In this document: positions 33,301 to 40,943 of the stretch, in pieces
How positions within the stretch are numbered: position 1 is the first letter of the stretch
Layout of the letters: each line of letters begins with the position of its first letter
Assembly: GCA_964497825.1 (NCBI GenBank)
Contig: CAZCFA010000004.1
Location: forward strand, 5,694 to 69,693
DNA from: RHKX01 sp964497825
GTDB taxonomy: Bacteria > Actinomycetota > Thermoleophilia > Solirubrobacterales > 70-9
DNA length: 64,000 nucleotides
Reading direction: 5' to 3'
Position numbers and translations under genes: made by a program
The notes under the pieces: model-generated
The model's input: the letters and a program-made list of their open reading frames with translations, nothing else
What the model was told of the DNA's origin: nothing
The model's database searches: none

Positions 33301-34415
33301 CTGACGGTGCCGCTGATCGAGCCGCCGTCGCCGAGCACCGCATCGACGCCCGCGTTGCTCTCGCCGGCGGCGAGCGTCACGGTGTCGGCGTCGGCGAACG
33401 TCCCCTTGTCGTTGAAGTACTCGTCCTTGAGGTCGCTGTGCTGGGTGCAGCCGGGCTCGAACATGATCTTGTAGGCGGCCGCGGCGAGGTTCGTGATCCG
33501 GTAGTGCCCGGCGGGATTGGTGCTGGTCGAGGCGACCTCGTCCTCGGGGTGATCGGGGTCGTAGACGCGCACGCAGGCGTTGCCGACCGCCCCGCCGCCC
33601 GGATCGGTCACGTCGCCGGCGATCGACGCGGCGGGCTCGAGCGTCGCGTCGACCCCGGTCTTCGCCTGCCCGGGCGCGAGCGCGATCGTCGCCGCGGCGT
33701 CGATGTCGGCGGCGTTCTGCCAGTACTCGCGCGCGTAGGGGCCGCCGTCGGTGCAGCCGTCGAAGCGGACCTGATAGGCGGCCGGCGGCAGCTCCACCGA
33801 CCAGCGGCCGTCGCCGCCGGTGTGGACGATCGTCGCCGGGGTCCCGGTCGCCGGGTCGAGCACGCGGACGCAGTGATCGTCGACCGGGTTCGAGGACTCG
33901 TCGAGGACGCGGCCGGCGAGCGAGCCCGCGACCTCGAGCTTGAGCGTGTACTCGCCGGCGTCGCCGCCGAGGGCCACGTTCTCGACCGCGATCCAGTAGT
34001 CCTGGTTCGCCTCGGCGTGGACGATCGAGCTCGTCCCGTTCAGGCAGTCCGACGTCGTGCCGAGGCGCGGCCCGAGCGCGTTGACCGGGCCCTGGTCGTA
34101 GACGGCGACGCCGGTGTGGCTGGCGCTGCCGCAGGTGGCGACCGCGAGCGTCGTGTCGACGGTCGGCTTCCAGCGGTACCAGACCGTGTGGCCGCCGCCC
34201 TGGTTGACGTGCCTGGGCTCACCGCTCTCGCTGGTCGCCTCGGCGAGCGTGCCGCTCTCGTTGGCGGGCAGCGTCGCCGCGAGCTGGGTCGCGTCGGCGA
34301 AGTCGTCGTTGGCGGGCGGCGCGGCGGCGGCGCTCGCCGGCAGCAGCGCCGCCAGCAGCAGGATCGCGGCGGCCGCGGCGAGCAGCTCGGAACGGGCCCT
34401 CATGCTCAGGGACAT
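30354..34415 (-). CDS. Large secreted repeat protein (carboxypeptidase-regulatory-like and Ig-like modules)
   Basis: 1353 residues. A signal peptide ends in ASAAAAPP (about residues 1-33), followed by a ~130-residue N-terminal domain with HTVWYRWKP. Then come six ~90-residue modules opening SxxGxVxxxxxxPxxxxCVxA, like carboxypeptidase regulatory/CNA-B folds. Next are six Ig-like modules of ~90 residues with C-x-L/I-D, GPC/PCxSP, FxVRAxDxxGN and TTPPxT linkers. The end is Lys-rich (KKAKKKLKKAKKK) and closes with RAC. It is probably a surface or matrix adhesin; no anchor motif is seen. It separates rplA from the L10 leader. Confidence 0.8.
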   Translation of the reverse strand: MSLSMRARSELLAAAAAILLLAALLPASAAAAPPANDDFADATQLAATLPANESGTLAEATSESGEPRHVNQGGGHTVWYRWKPTVDTTLAVATCGSASHTGVAVYDQGPVNALGPRLGTTSDCLNGTSSIVHAEANQDYWIAVENVALGGDAGEYTLKLEVAGSLAGRVLDESSNPVDDHCVRVLDPATGTPATIVHTGGDGRWSVELPPAAYQVRFDGCTDGGPYAREYWQNAADIDAAATIALAPGQAKTGVDATLEPAASIAGDVTDPGGGAVGNACVRVYDPDHPEDEVASTSTNPAGHYRITNLAAAAYKIMFEPGCTQHSDLKDEYFNDKGTFADADTVTLAAGESNAGVDAVLGDGGSISGTVSDATLAPLADICVTASPAGGEVAGGATTVAGGSYTIAGLDPGSYVIEFSDCTNNAYATEYYNDSADPAGADPVAVGREEDVTGIDASLLENGSITGTVSGPAAEPLQGICVAAFDAGGSEIANATTGAAGGYEISGLTPGPYRIHFVDCSGLGYVDEFYADKATLEAADPITVSAGAPSAGIDATLASSGAISGHVTGPGGAPAADICVSALSADGQELMMNGTDADGYYEINPLSPGFYKVEFRDCGGGAALATEFYNDSATFSGATDVEVEEGLQAQDVDAELAAAGSISGTVTMEGSAPAADVCVSAFPVADAVFPVAVTQAGADGGYSLSGLASGGYKVYFDGSCSLDQLSEEFFDDDATFAAASTVSVSAPADQGGIDADLDATQAPTVSISSGPDGATADATPTFTFTRTGGGAVECSIDSGSASFGPCSNQLAHTPASNLADGSYSFRVRVSNAAGTQTATRPFSVDTTPPPVSVDGGPNGPTNEVRPSFDFSAEAGASVQCSIDSGSAAYGPCSAATEHQPGSDLAPGSYTFRVRATDAVGNSAVATRTFSVDTTPPSIAITGGPSGLTANARPTFSFDPEPGATVTCSIDAGAPAFGPCSGPGNAHTPATDLGEGAQTFRVRATDSAGNSDTATRPFTVDTVAPETTITGGPAEGETITTAAATFSFSSSESGSSFECKLDGGAFMPCGSPKKLTSLANGAHSFAVRATDGAGNVDGSAATRGFSVDTSDHTPPETTITSGPGEGATIATAATSFGFASNESGSTFECELDGGGFEPCSSPRALSGLGDGAHSFAVQATDPNGNTDPTPATRTFTVAIDTTPPETVIDSGPSGTIATGTAAFAFHASEPGSSFECKLDGGGFAPCGSPRTLSALANGAHSFAVRAIDAVGNVDPTPATRGFSVAVTPPQADPPDDGACDAARAQLKKAKKATKKAKSKLKKAKSRGAKKKGKKKLKKAKKKLKKAKKKVARAC

Positions 34416-34574
34416 CGGCCGGCCCCGCGCACGCTTTACCGACGCTCGCCTCGGCTGGACGCCGGCTGGACGCCGGCCGCGGCGGCGCGCGACCCGCGCC
34501 CGGATCGACCCGCCGGGAGCAGGCCGGTTTCAGGCGGAGCACGAAAGCGGCGTCCGGCCGCTCCCGCGGCGCCG

Positions 34575-35348
34575 CTAGGCGGTGGCCGGCTCGGCGACCG
34601 CGGCGACCCCGTCCCCGTCGTCGCCGAGCCCGGCGCCGGCGAGGATCTCGCCCTCGCGGGTGCGGGCGGAGTCGACGCGGATGCCGGGGCCCATCGTCGT
34701 CGTCAGCGTGATCGAGATGATGTAGCGGCCCTTCGCCGCGGCCGGCTTGGCGCGGACGATCTCGTCGATCACCGCGGCGTAGTTCTCGAGCAGCGCCTGC
34801 TCGCTGAACGAGGCCTTGCCGATCGCGAGGTGAACGACCGCCTGGCGGTCGGTCCGGTACTCGATCTTGCCCGACTTCGTCTCCGCGACGGCCCTGGCGA
34901 CCTCGTTGGTGACCGTCCCCACCTTCGGGTTCGGCATCTTCCCCTGCGGGCCGAGGATCCGGCCGAGGCGGCCAACCTTCGGCATCTGGTCGGGGGTCGC
35001 GATCACCAGGTCGAAGTCGGTCCAGCCCGCCTCGATCCGCTCGGCGAGGTCGTCGGAGCCGACGAACTCGGCCCCGGCCTCGGTCGCCTCGCGCGCCCGC
35101 TCGCCCTCGGCGAAGACGGCGACGGTGACGTCGCGGCCGGCGCCGTTGGGCAGCGCCAGCGTGCCGCGCAGCTGCTCGTCGGCGTGGCGGACGTTGACGC
35201 CGAGCCGGATGTGGACCTCGACCGTCTCGTCGAAGCGCGCCCGCGCCGTCTTCTTCAGCAGCGCGACCGCCTCGACCGGCTCGTAGTGGTGGTTGCGGTC
35301 GATCCGCTCGAGCGCGTCGCGGTAGCCCTTGCCTCGATTGCGCGCCAT
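34575..35348 (-). CDS. rplA: 50S ribosomal protein L1
   Basis: 257 residues from the ATG at 35346-35348, overlapping the rplK stop (TGATG). It contains VEVHIRLGVNVRHADEQLRG, the signature PKVGRLGRILGPQGKMPNPK, and the TSGK-like AETKSGKIEYR segment. L1 forms the mobile stalk at the E-site and in E. coli represses the rplKA mRNA. The C-terminal ~30 residues form a non-conserved Asp/Gly/Ala-rich tail. Confidence 0.97.
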   Translation of the reverse strand: MARNRGKGYRDALERIDRNHHYEPVEAVALLKKTARARFDETVEVHIRLGVNVRHADEQLRGTLALPNGAGRDVTVAVFAEGERAREATEAGAEFVGSDDLAERIEAGWTDFDLVIATPDQMPKVGRLGRILGPQGKMPNPKVGTVTNEVARAVAETKSGKIEYRTDRQAVVHLAIGKASFSEQALLENYAAVIDEIVRAKPAAAKGRYIISITLTTTMGPGIRVDSARTREGEILAGAGLGDDGDGVAAVAEPATA

Positions 35349-35779
35349 CAGAGCTCGCCCTCCACGTCGACGCCCATCGAGCGCGCGGTGCCGGCGATGA
35401 TCCGCGCCGCGGCGTCGACGTCGTTGGCGTTCAGGTCGGGCATCTTGATCGCGGCGATCTCGCGGACCTGGGCGGCGCTGATCCTGCCGACCTTGTTGAC
35501 GTGCGGCTCGCCCGAGCCCTTCTCGATCCCGGCCCGCTCCTTGATCAGGACCGCGGCCGGCGGCGTCTTCGTGATGAACGTGAACGTGCGGTCCTCGAAG
35601 ACGGTGATCTCGACCGGGATGATCGTGCCGGCGTCCTGCTGGGTCTGCGCGTTGAACGCCTTGCAGAAGTCCATGATGTTGACGCCGTGCTGGCCCAGCG
35701 CCGGGCCGACCGGCGGTGCCGGGTTCGCGGCTGCGGCGGGGATCTGGAGCTTGATCAGCGTCAGGACCTTCTTGGCCAT
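35348..35779 (-). CDS. rplK: 50S ribosomal protein L11
   Basis: 143 residues. The N-terminal proline-rich signature KLQIPAAAANPAPPVGPALGQHGVN and the C-terminal RNA-binding domain (EIAAIKMPDLNANDVDAAARIIAGTARSMG) are intact. L11 is part of the GTPase-associated centre, the thiostrepton site and the trigger for RelA. A Shine-Dalgarno (GGAAGGTG) lies upstream. Confidence 0.99.
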   Translation of the reverse strand: MAKKVLTLIKLQIPAAAANPAPPVGPALGQHGVNIMDFCKAFNAQTQQDAGTIIPVEITVFEDRTFTFITKTPPAAVLIKERAGIEKGSGEPHVNKVGRISAAQVREIAAIKMPDLNANDVDAAARIIAGTARSMGVDVEGEL

Positions 35780-35813
35780 CTAGTTGCACCTTCCGTTCTG
35801 AGGGCGCCGAGGA

Positions 35814-35835
35814 CCAAGCAGGTCGAGGACGCAGG
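35814..35835. repeat. 22-bp interspersed repeat, copy 2
   Basis: It lies in the 122-base nusG-rplK gap (35780-35901), one mismatch from copy 1 at 6576-6597. The gap also holds the small palindrome GGCCTTCAGGGCC and an outer CCGAGGAC/GTCCTC pairing, so the region may fold in the mRNA. Confidence 0.6.
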
Positions 35836-35901
35836 AGGCGAAGCGGCCTTCAGGGCCGTGAGCCGACGAGGACGAAGAGCTGCGCAGCGTCATCGGCGTC
35901 C

Positions 35902-36465
35902 TCAGACCTTCTTGACCTGGTCGTAGCCGACCTCGACCGGGGTCTCGCGGCCGAAGATCGAGACCAGCACCTTGAGCTTGGCGGCGTCGTCGTTGATCTC
36001 GGCGATCTCGCCCGAGAAGTCCGACAGCGGGCCGCTGATCACCTTGACCGACTCGCCGATCTCGTACTGGGCCCGGGGCTTCGGCTTCGCCGCCGGCTCG
36101 CCGGGGGCGCCGGCGCCGGCGCCGACCGGTAGCGCCGCCTCGACCTGCAGCAGGTTGTCGACCTCGCCCTGCGACAGCGGCAGCGGCTTGTTGCGTGAGC
36201 CGACGAAGCCGGTGACCCCGGGCGTGTTCTTGACCAGGCCCCAGGCGTCGTCGGTCATCTCCATCTGGACCAGCACGTAGCCCGGCATCGTCCGCTTGTC
36301 GGTCGTCACCTTCTTGCCGTCCTTGACCTCCTGCACCTCCTCGGTCGGGACGACCACCTGGCGCACCTTGCGGGCCTGGCTCATCGTCTCGACGCGGTGC
36401 TCGAGGTTCTTCTTGACCTTGTTCTCGTGACCGGAGTAGGTGTTGATCACGTACCAGCGGAACAT
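35902..36465 (-). CDS. nusG: Transcription termination/antitermination factor NusG
   Basis: 187 residues. The NGN domain (about 1-105) has WYVINTYSGHENKVKKNL and PGYVLVQMEM, then TPGVTGFVG. A Gly/Ala/Pro linker follows, and then the KOW domain GESVKVISGPLSDFSGEI with FGRETPVEV. NusG binds RNA polymerase and, through the KOW domain, Rho or S10. It has the usual secE-nusG-rplK placement. Confidence 0.98.
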   Translation of the reverse strand: MFRWYVINTYSGHENKVKKNLEHRVETMSQARKVRQVVVPTEEVQEVKDGKKVTTDKRTMPGYVLVQMEMTDDAWGLVKNTPGVTGFVGSRNKPLPLSQGEVDNLLQVEAALPVGAGAGAPGEPAAKPKPRAQYEIGESVKVISGPLSDFSGEIAEINDDAAKLKVLVSIFGRETPVEVGYDQVKKV

Positions 36466-36499
36466 CTTGGGAAGGCTTTCTGTCTCTGGGGGGCTTCGA

Positions 36500-37027
36500 T
36501 CAGGTGATGAAGATGTCGACGAGCTTCGAGAAGACCGCGTCGAGGGCGCCGAGGTAGGCGGCGGCGACGGCGACGAACAGGATCGTCACCGCTGAGGCCT
36601 GGACGAGGGTATCGCGGTCGGGCCACTGGACCTTCTGCAGCTCCTTGATGACCGAGGAGAAGAACGACATGACCGCGCCCCGCTCCTTCGTCTGGACCGG
36701 GGCCTTGGCGGCGCGGCGCTCGAGCTGCGCCTTGGCCCGCTCGGCCTGCTCGCGCTCGGCCCGGCGGCGCTCGCGCCGCGACGGCTTCGCCGTGGCCTCG
36801 GCGCGGCCGACGTCGGCCCGCGAGGGCGCCGGGGATTCGGTCGAGCGCGCCGCGATCTCGGCCCCGTGCTCGATCGCGAGCTCGGCCTCGACGACGTCCG
36901 CCGACTCCGGCACCTGGGTGTCGTGCTGCGCCTCCGAATCGGACTCGACGGCGCTTCCCTGCCCCTGCTCCTGGCGCTTGCGCCGCTTCGCCGCCTCGGC
37001 CTTCCGCTGTGCCCTCGACTTCGCCAT
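36500..37027 (-). CDS. secE: Preprotein translocase subunit SecE with a long N-terminal extension
   Basis: 175 residues, while minimal SecE is about 60. The SecE core is the last ~55 residues: FFSSVIKELQKVQWPDRDTL followed by one membrane helix (AVTILFVAVAAAYLGALDAV). The first ~110 residues are charged, with a Lys/Arg start, a Glu/Ser middle and a coiled-coil-like RRERRRAEREQAERAKAQLE stretch. SecE clamps SecY in the translocon. The assignment is supported by its place between rpmG and nusG. Confidence 0.95.
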   Translation of the reverse strand: MAKSRAQRKAEAAKRRKRQEQGQGSAVESDSEAQHDTQVPESADVVEAELAIEHGAEIAARSTESPAPSRADVGRAEATAKPSRRERRRAEREQAERAKAQLERRAAKAPVQTKERGAVMSFFSSVIKELQKVQWPDRDTLVQASAVTILFVAVAAAYLGALDAVFSKLVDIFIT

Positions 37028-37038
37028 CGCTCAGCGCC

Positions 37039-37203
37039 TCAGCGCGTCTCCTTGTGCGCGGTGTGCTGCTTGCACCAGCGGCAGTACTTGCGCATCTCGA
37101 TCCGGTCGGGCGTGTTGCGCCGCGACTTGTTCGTCTGGTAGTTGCGTCGCTTGCACTCCTCGCAGGCGAGGGTCACGGCGATGCGTACGTCTCCACGGGC
37201 CAT
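37039..37203 (-). CDS. rpmG: 50S ribosomal protein L33, zinc-binding
   Basis: 54 residues from the ATG at 37201-37203: MARGDVRIAVTLACEECKRR, then NYQTNKSRRNTPDRIEMRKY and CRWCKQHTAHKETR. Two CxxC pairs mark the zinc-containing (C+) form. It directly precedes secE, as in most actinobacteria. I saw no tRNA gene in the upstream gap (37204-37432), although tRNA-Trp is often found there. Confidence 0.95.
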   Translation of the reverse strand: MARGDVRIAVTLACEECKRRNYQTNKSRRNTPDRIEMRKYCRWCKQHTAHKETR

Positions 37204-37432
37204 CTATCTATCCAGGCAGGCGTTGAAAGTTCGGTTCTCGTTGCGTCTGGCGACTCCCTCACCCCAATCCGGCCAAGCATCCTGGCCTCCCCACCGGGGG
37301 CCCTGAAGCCGGGATCGCTCCCGTGGCCGGGGGTGCGAGGTGCAGGCAGGATAGCGGGCGCCGCGACTATTGCCGCCGCCCGTGTTCCCTACCGTGCACC
37401 CGCAACGCGCAACCCAACCAGGAGCATTTGCG

Positions 37433-37804
37433 ATGAGAACACGACTGCCGCTGATCGTGGCCGCGCTGATCGCCTGCCTGGCCGTCGGCGCCGTGGCCGC
37501 CTCGGCCAACGGCACCAAGGTCGGCACGACGATCAAGATCAAGTACAAGGGCGCCGCGCCCAACGACCCCTACGGCACCTCCTACTTCTCCGGCAAGGTC
37601 GGGCCGAGGAAGTGCGCCGATGATCGCGTCGTCAAGATCAAGGGCGTCGGCAAGGAGCGGACCGACGAGACCGGCAGGTTCCGCCTGACCCTGAGCGGCC
37701 CCGCCGAGCCGGGCAGGTACAAGGTCAAGGTCAAGGCCGCGAAGGAGCGCCGCTTCACCTGCCGCAAGGCGAAGGCGAAGCTGCGGATCAAGAAGGGCGG
37801 CTGA
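37433..37804 (+). CDS. Small secreted basic protein
   Basis: 123 residues from the ATG at 37433, with AGGAG at 37420-37424. A signal peptide (LPLIVAALIACLAVGAVAASA) is followed by a Lys-rich beta-type domain (GTTIKIKYKG, GRFRLTLSGPAEPGRYKVKVK) with two Cys, like single carbohydrate- or surface-binding modules. No known family. Convergent with the GDPD gene. Confidence 0.65.
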   Translation: MRTRLPLIVAALIACLAVGAVAASANGTKVGTTIKIKYKGAAPNDPYGTSYFSGKVGPRKCADDRVVKIKGVGKERTDETGRFRLTLSGPAEPGRYKVKVKAAKERRFTCRKAKAKLRIKKGG

Positions 37805-37819
37805 GCCGCCGCGATGCCG

Positions 37820-37855
37820 GCGGGCGCGGCCGGCCACGGCCGCCGGGCCGCCCGC
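37820..37855. terminator. Hairpin between convergent genes
   Basis: GCGGGCG (37820-37826) pairs with CGCCCGC (37849-37855) around a GC-rich inner part that can also pair. It fills almost the whole 55-base gap between the small secreted protein and the GDPD gene, so it could serve both. Confidence 0.45.
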
Positions 37856-37859
37856 GGGG

Positions 37860-39290
37860 CTACCTCCCGGGCTTGACCCGGAGCTTCACCGTCCCGGTCT
37901 GCAGGCCGGCGTTCTCGCTGCTCACCGCGACGGCGAGCTTGTAGTTGCCGCGGGCCTTGCGCCTGGTCTTGACCTTGATCGTGAAGTGGGCGCTGCGGCC
38001 GGCGTCGACGTCGCCGTGGACCTTGTCGCATTTCGCCGCGAGCTTTCTGCGCAGCCGCTTCGGGATCTCGACGCAGGCGCGGACGGCGCTCATCGCCTGA
38101 TCGCCGTCGTTGTTGATCCAGCCCCTGACCCGGGCCTTCTTGCCCGCCTTGACCTTGCGCTTCACCTTGAGCTTGCTGATCCGGCCGATCGGCCCGGTCG
38201 GCTGGGCCGGCGGCGTGCAGCGCGGCGTGCCGGTCGCGTCGGGGACGTGGTTGGCGCACAGGTAGGCCGCCAGCTTGCTCGGCTCCTGCGGGAAGAAGCC
38301 CTGCATCCCGGCGTCGACGAGGCGCCTGTAGAGGGCGTCGTTCTCGGCGGTGCCGTCGGCCGCCCAGACGTGGATCGCGTAGTCGTCGCCGTTGCGCTCG
38401 ACGACGCTCTTGATCACCTCCGGAGCGTCGACGATCACGCCGCCGAGGTCGTACTTGTCGGGCGGCTGAATCGCCTCGATCTGGGGATCGAACGGGACCG
38501 ACGGGTTGTTGAGCACGTAGTCCTGGGTCGCCGTGAGGCTGCCGGAGAGCGAGTCGTGCTCGGGCATTGCCGCGTGGAACGCGTTGATCTCGGCCGAGCC
38601 GAACGAGGCGACCATCACGTTCTCGTTGTCGCCGCCGGGCTGTGACGCGAGGATCGCCGCAAGCTCGTTCGCGGCCGCGATGCCCTCCGCCGTGTGGCCG
38701 CTCTGATCCTTGATGTCGATGTTGATCTTCGTGCCCGGCGGCAGCTCCGAGAGCACGTCCTTGAAGGTCGGGATCTGGAAGTCGCTGCGCCCGTAGCCGG
38801 CCGGCGCCTGGACCTCGCCGGTCGCGATCCCGCGGAACGGATGCGGGTCCGCCGGGTTGTGGCCGTACTGGCCCTTGCCGGGCGAGAACCAGTAGGCCGC
38901 GTCGAGGTCCTGGAGCTCGGCCAGCGTGTGGTCCCAGATGTAGGGCGAGGTCGCGCCGCTGTTCCACGGCGGCGCCGCCGTCGGCTGGCCGAAGTCGGTC
39001 GTGGCGTTGACCGTCGGGTCATGGCTGATCACGAGCTGGCCGTCGCTGGTGATGTAGGAGTCCATCTCGACGGCGTCGGCGCCACGGTCGCGGAGCGCGG
39101 TCTTGAACGCGTACAGCGTGTTGCCCGGCGCCTCGAGCTCACCGCCCTGGTGGGCCATGTTGAGGAACTGGTTCGGCGGCGTCGTCCACGGGTTCGCGGC
39201 AATCCCGCCCGCGGGCGCGGCGAGGGCGACGCCGCAGGCGGCGGCGAGGACGGCGATCAGGGCGCGAAGCCGCGAATGGCACTTGGTCAT
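37860..39290 (-). CDS. Secreted glycerophosphodiester phosphodiesterase
   Basis: 476 residues with a signal peptide (about 1-32). GDPD motifs: AHQGGELEAPGNT (residues 46-58, with Gln where Arg is usual in HRG) and EMDSYITSDGQLVISHD (75-91) with E75, D77 and H90. The C-terminal ~110 residues form a separate beta domain rich in Lys/Arg (KRKVKAGKKARVRGW), like those on other secreted proteins here. It would cleave glycerophosphodiesters or teichoic-acid-like polymers outside the cell. The His-Arg to His-Gln change deserves notice but may not abolish activity. A -10-like TATCCT lies at 39342-39347 on the minus strand. Confidence 0.85.
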   Translation of the reverse strand: MTKCHSRLRALIAVLAAACGVALAAPAGGIAANPWTTPPNQFLNMAHQGGELEAPGNTLYAFKTALRDRGADAVEMDSYITSDGQLVISHDPTVNATTDFGQPTAAPPWNSGATSPYIWDHTLAELQDLDAAYWFSPGKGQYGHNPADPHPFRGIATGEVQAPAGYGRSDFQIPTFKDVLSELPPGTKINIDIKDQSGHTAEGIAAANELAAILASQPGGDNENVMVASFGSAEINAFHAAMPEHDSLSGSLTATQDYVLNNPSVPFDPQIEAIQPPDKYDLGGVIVDAPEVIKSVVERNGDDYAIHVWAADGTAENDALYRRLVDAGMQGFFPQEPSKLAAYLCANHVPDATGTPRCTPPAQPTGPIGRISKLKVKRKVKAGKKARVRGWINNDGDQAMSAVRACVEIPKRLRRKLAAKCDKVHGDVDAGRSAHFTIKVKTRRKARGNYKLAVAVSSENAGLQTGTVKLRVKPGR

Positions 39291-39436
39291 GGTTCTCCCG
39301 TCTGACGGTTGCGGGCCTGCCGGCGGCCCCTGCGGAGGGGAAGGATATGGGGCGCGGGCGAGTCGGGCGCCGCTGCCCTCCCACCCCCGGCCGGCCGTCC
39401 CCGGTTAGGCTGCGGCGCCCACCGACGGGAGCAACC

Positions 39437-39913
39437 GTGGACCACCCCAACGACGAGCTGATCCAGCGCTTCTACGCCGCCTTCGGCGAGCGCCGCGGCG
39501 ACCCGATGGCGGCCTGCTACGCGCCCGGAGCGCACTTCAGCGACCCCGTCTTCCCCGACCTCAACGGCGACGAGCCGGGGCAGATGTGGCGGATGCTGAC
39601 CGCCGCCTCCGACGACCTGCGGATCGAGCTGGTCGAGCACGAGGCCGGCGACGAGTCCGGCTCAGCCCGCTGGCAGGCGCACTACACCTTCACCGAGACC
39701 GGGCGGCCGGTCCGCAACGACGTCCGCGCCCGGTTCCGGTTCGAGGACGGGCTGATCGCCGACCATCGCGACGACTTCGACTTCCATGCCTGGTCGCGGC
39801 AGGCGCTCGGCCTGCCCGGGCTGCTGCTCGGCTGGACGCCGATCGTCCGCGGCGCGGTGCGGCGCCGGGCCGCCGCCCGGCTCGAGCGCTTCATCGCCGC
39901 CGATTCGCGCTAG
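39437..39913 (+). CDS. SnoaL-like (NTF2-fold) protein
   Basis: 158 residues from a GTG preceded by GGGAG. The order is typical of SnoaL_2 proteins: an N-terminal helix (NDELIQRFYAAFGERRGDPMAACYAPGAHFSDP), then strands with ARWQAHYTFTETGRPV and RFRFEDGLIADHRDDFDFHAWSRQAL. This is a small-molecule-binding pocket fold whose ligand cannot be told. Divergent from GDPD; a TAGGCT -10-like hexamer is at 39406-39411. Confidence 0.8.
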   Translation: MDHPNDELIQRFYAAFGERRGDPMAACYAPGAHFSDPVFPDLNGDEPGQMWRMLTAASDDLRIELVEHEAGDESGSARWQAHYTFTETGRPVRNDVRARFRFEDGLIADHRDDFDFHAWSRQALGLPGLLLGWTPIVRGAVRRRAAARLERFIAADSR

Positions 39914-39927
39914 CGCCGGGGATCCGG

Positions 39928-40359
39928 CTACCCGGTTCTCCCCGGCCCGTGGCCGTGGCCGTGGCCGTGGTGATGGTGATGCCTTTTTCTGATCCTGAAC
40001 CTGGCCGTCGCCCCGGTCGGGTCGGCGTTGCCGGCGGCGTCAATCGCCGTCAGGCGGACGCGGTGGCGGCCCGGCTTCAGCCGCCGCAGCTTCAGCGGCG
40101 AGCTGCAGCGGGTCAGCGGCTGGCTGTCGAGGTTGCAGCGGAAGCTGCCGCCGGGCTCGGTCGAGGCGAAGACGATCTTCACCGTCCGCCTCCGAACCCT
40201 GACCTTGGTGACCTTCGTGTCGGGCGGGGTCGTATCGAGCGCCGGCGACGCGCCGACGCCGTCGCCCTGATCGCCGGGGATGGCGCCGGCGGGCAGCGGC
40301 GCCAGGGCGAGCAGCACGGCGCTCACGATCGCGGCAGCGATGCCTTCAATCCCGCCCAT
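39928..40359 (-). CDS. Secreted single Ig-like domain protein with a His-rich tail
   Basis: 143 residues. A signal peptide (about 1-26) precedes one Ig-like module (TTPPDTKV, GGSFRCNLD, RCSSPLKL, GRHRVRLTAIDAAGNADPT) of the same type as the six in the 1353-residue protein. The C-terminus is KRHHHHHGHGHGHGPG, a likely metal-binding tail. A TACACT -10-like hexamer (40367-40372) lies 7 bases before the ATG. Confidence 0.75.
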   Translation of the reverse strand: MGGIEGIAAAIVSAVLLALAPLPAGAIPGDQGDGVGASPALDTTPPDTKVTKVRVRRRTVKIVFASTEPGGSFRCNLDSQPLTRCSSPLKLRRLKPGRHRVRLTAIDAAGNADPTGATARFRIRKRHHHHHGHGHGHGPGRTG

Positions 40360-40407
40360 CGCGCTGAGTGTAGGACACGGGTACGGGCGCGATTACAGTT
40401 CTGCCAG

Positions 40408-40890
40408 TTGCCCTCGCTGCCCGCCAACGACGCTCCCTACCGACTGCTCCGCGACTGTGAGTTCGGCCCCGGCGCGGTCGTCTTCGCGCACACCAACCTC
40501 TACGGGTGCGAGGTCGGCGCCGGAACCCGGGTCGGGACGTTCGTCGAGATCCAGTCGGGGGCGGTGATCGGCAGCCACTGCAAGATCCAGAGCCACACGT
40601 TCATCTGCGAGGGGGTGAGGATCGGCGACGGCGTCTTCGTCGGCCACGGCGTCATGTTCGTCAACGACAAGCGGCCGCGGGCGCGCAACGAGGCCGGCGC
40701 GCTTGCCGGCGGCGGCGACTGGGAGCTGCTGGCGGTCCGGGTCGAGGACGACGCCACGATCGGCTCCGGAGCGATCATCCTCGGCGGGGTGACGATCGGC
40801 GCCGGGGCGATGGTCGGCGCGGGAGCGGTCGTCAGCGCCGACGTGGCGCCGGGGGCGACGGTCGCGGGCGTGCCGGCGCGGGCGCGTTAG
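40408..40890 (+). CDS. WbpD/WlbB-like hexapeptide acetyltransferase
   Basis: 160 residues from a TTG. The left-handed beta-helix of hexapeptide repeats runs throughout (VGAGTRVGTFVEIQSGAVIG, IGSGAIILGGVTIGAGAMVGAGAVV). The segment SHTFICEGVRIGDGVF and GHGVMFVNDKRPRARNE closely follow the WbpD/WlbB type, which N-acetylates a UDP-3-amino-sugar uronate using acetyl-CoA. The catalytic His of that family would be in SHTF or GHGV. Its substrate could be made by the Gfo/Idh (55987) and DegT (50786) proteins. TACAGT at 40394-40399 suggests a leaderless transcript. Confidence 0.8.
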   Translation: MPSLPANDAPYRLLRDCEFGPGAVVFAHTNLYGCEVGAGTRVGTFVEIQSGAVIGSHCKIQSHTFICEGVRIGDGVFVGHGVMFVNDKRPRARNEAGALAGGGDWELLAVRVEDDATIGSGAIILGGVTIGAGAMVGAGAVVSADVAPGATVAGVPARAR

Positions 40891-40915
40891 GCGCGGGGCC
40901 GGCGCCGGACCGCGC
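40891..40915 (+). terminator. Hairpin right after the acetyltransferase
   Basis: GCGCGG (40891-40896) pairs with CCGCGC (40910-40915) around GGCCGGCGCC. It starts at the base after the stop codon. Confidence 0.4.
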
Positions 40916-40943
40916 GCCGTGCCCATCCTTCGCGCGCCCGTCT

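Noticed and set aside
30336..35783. 1815-codon plus-strand frame opposite the secreted repeat protein and rplKA
   Set aside because: Covers several well-supported minus-strand genes; its repeats merely mirror their repeats.
37204..37432. tRNA-Trp gene upstream of rpmG
   Set aside because: I looked on both strands and found no T-loop consensus or cloverleaf; only a possible -10-like TATCCT.
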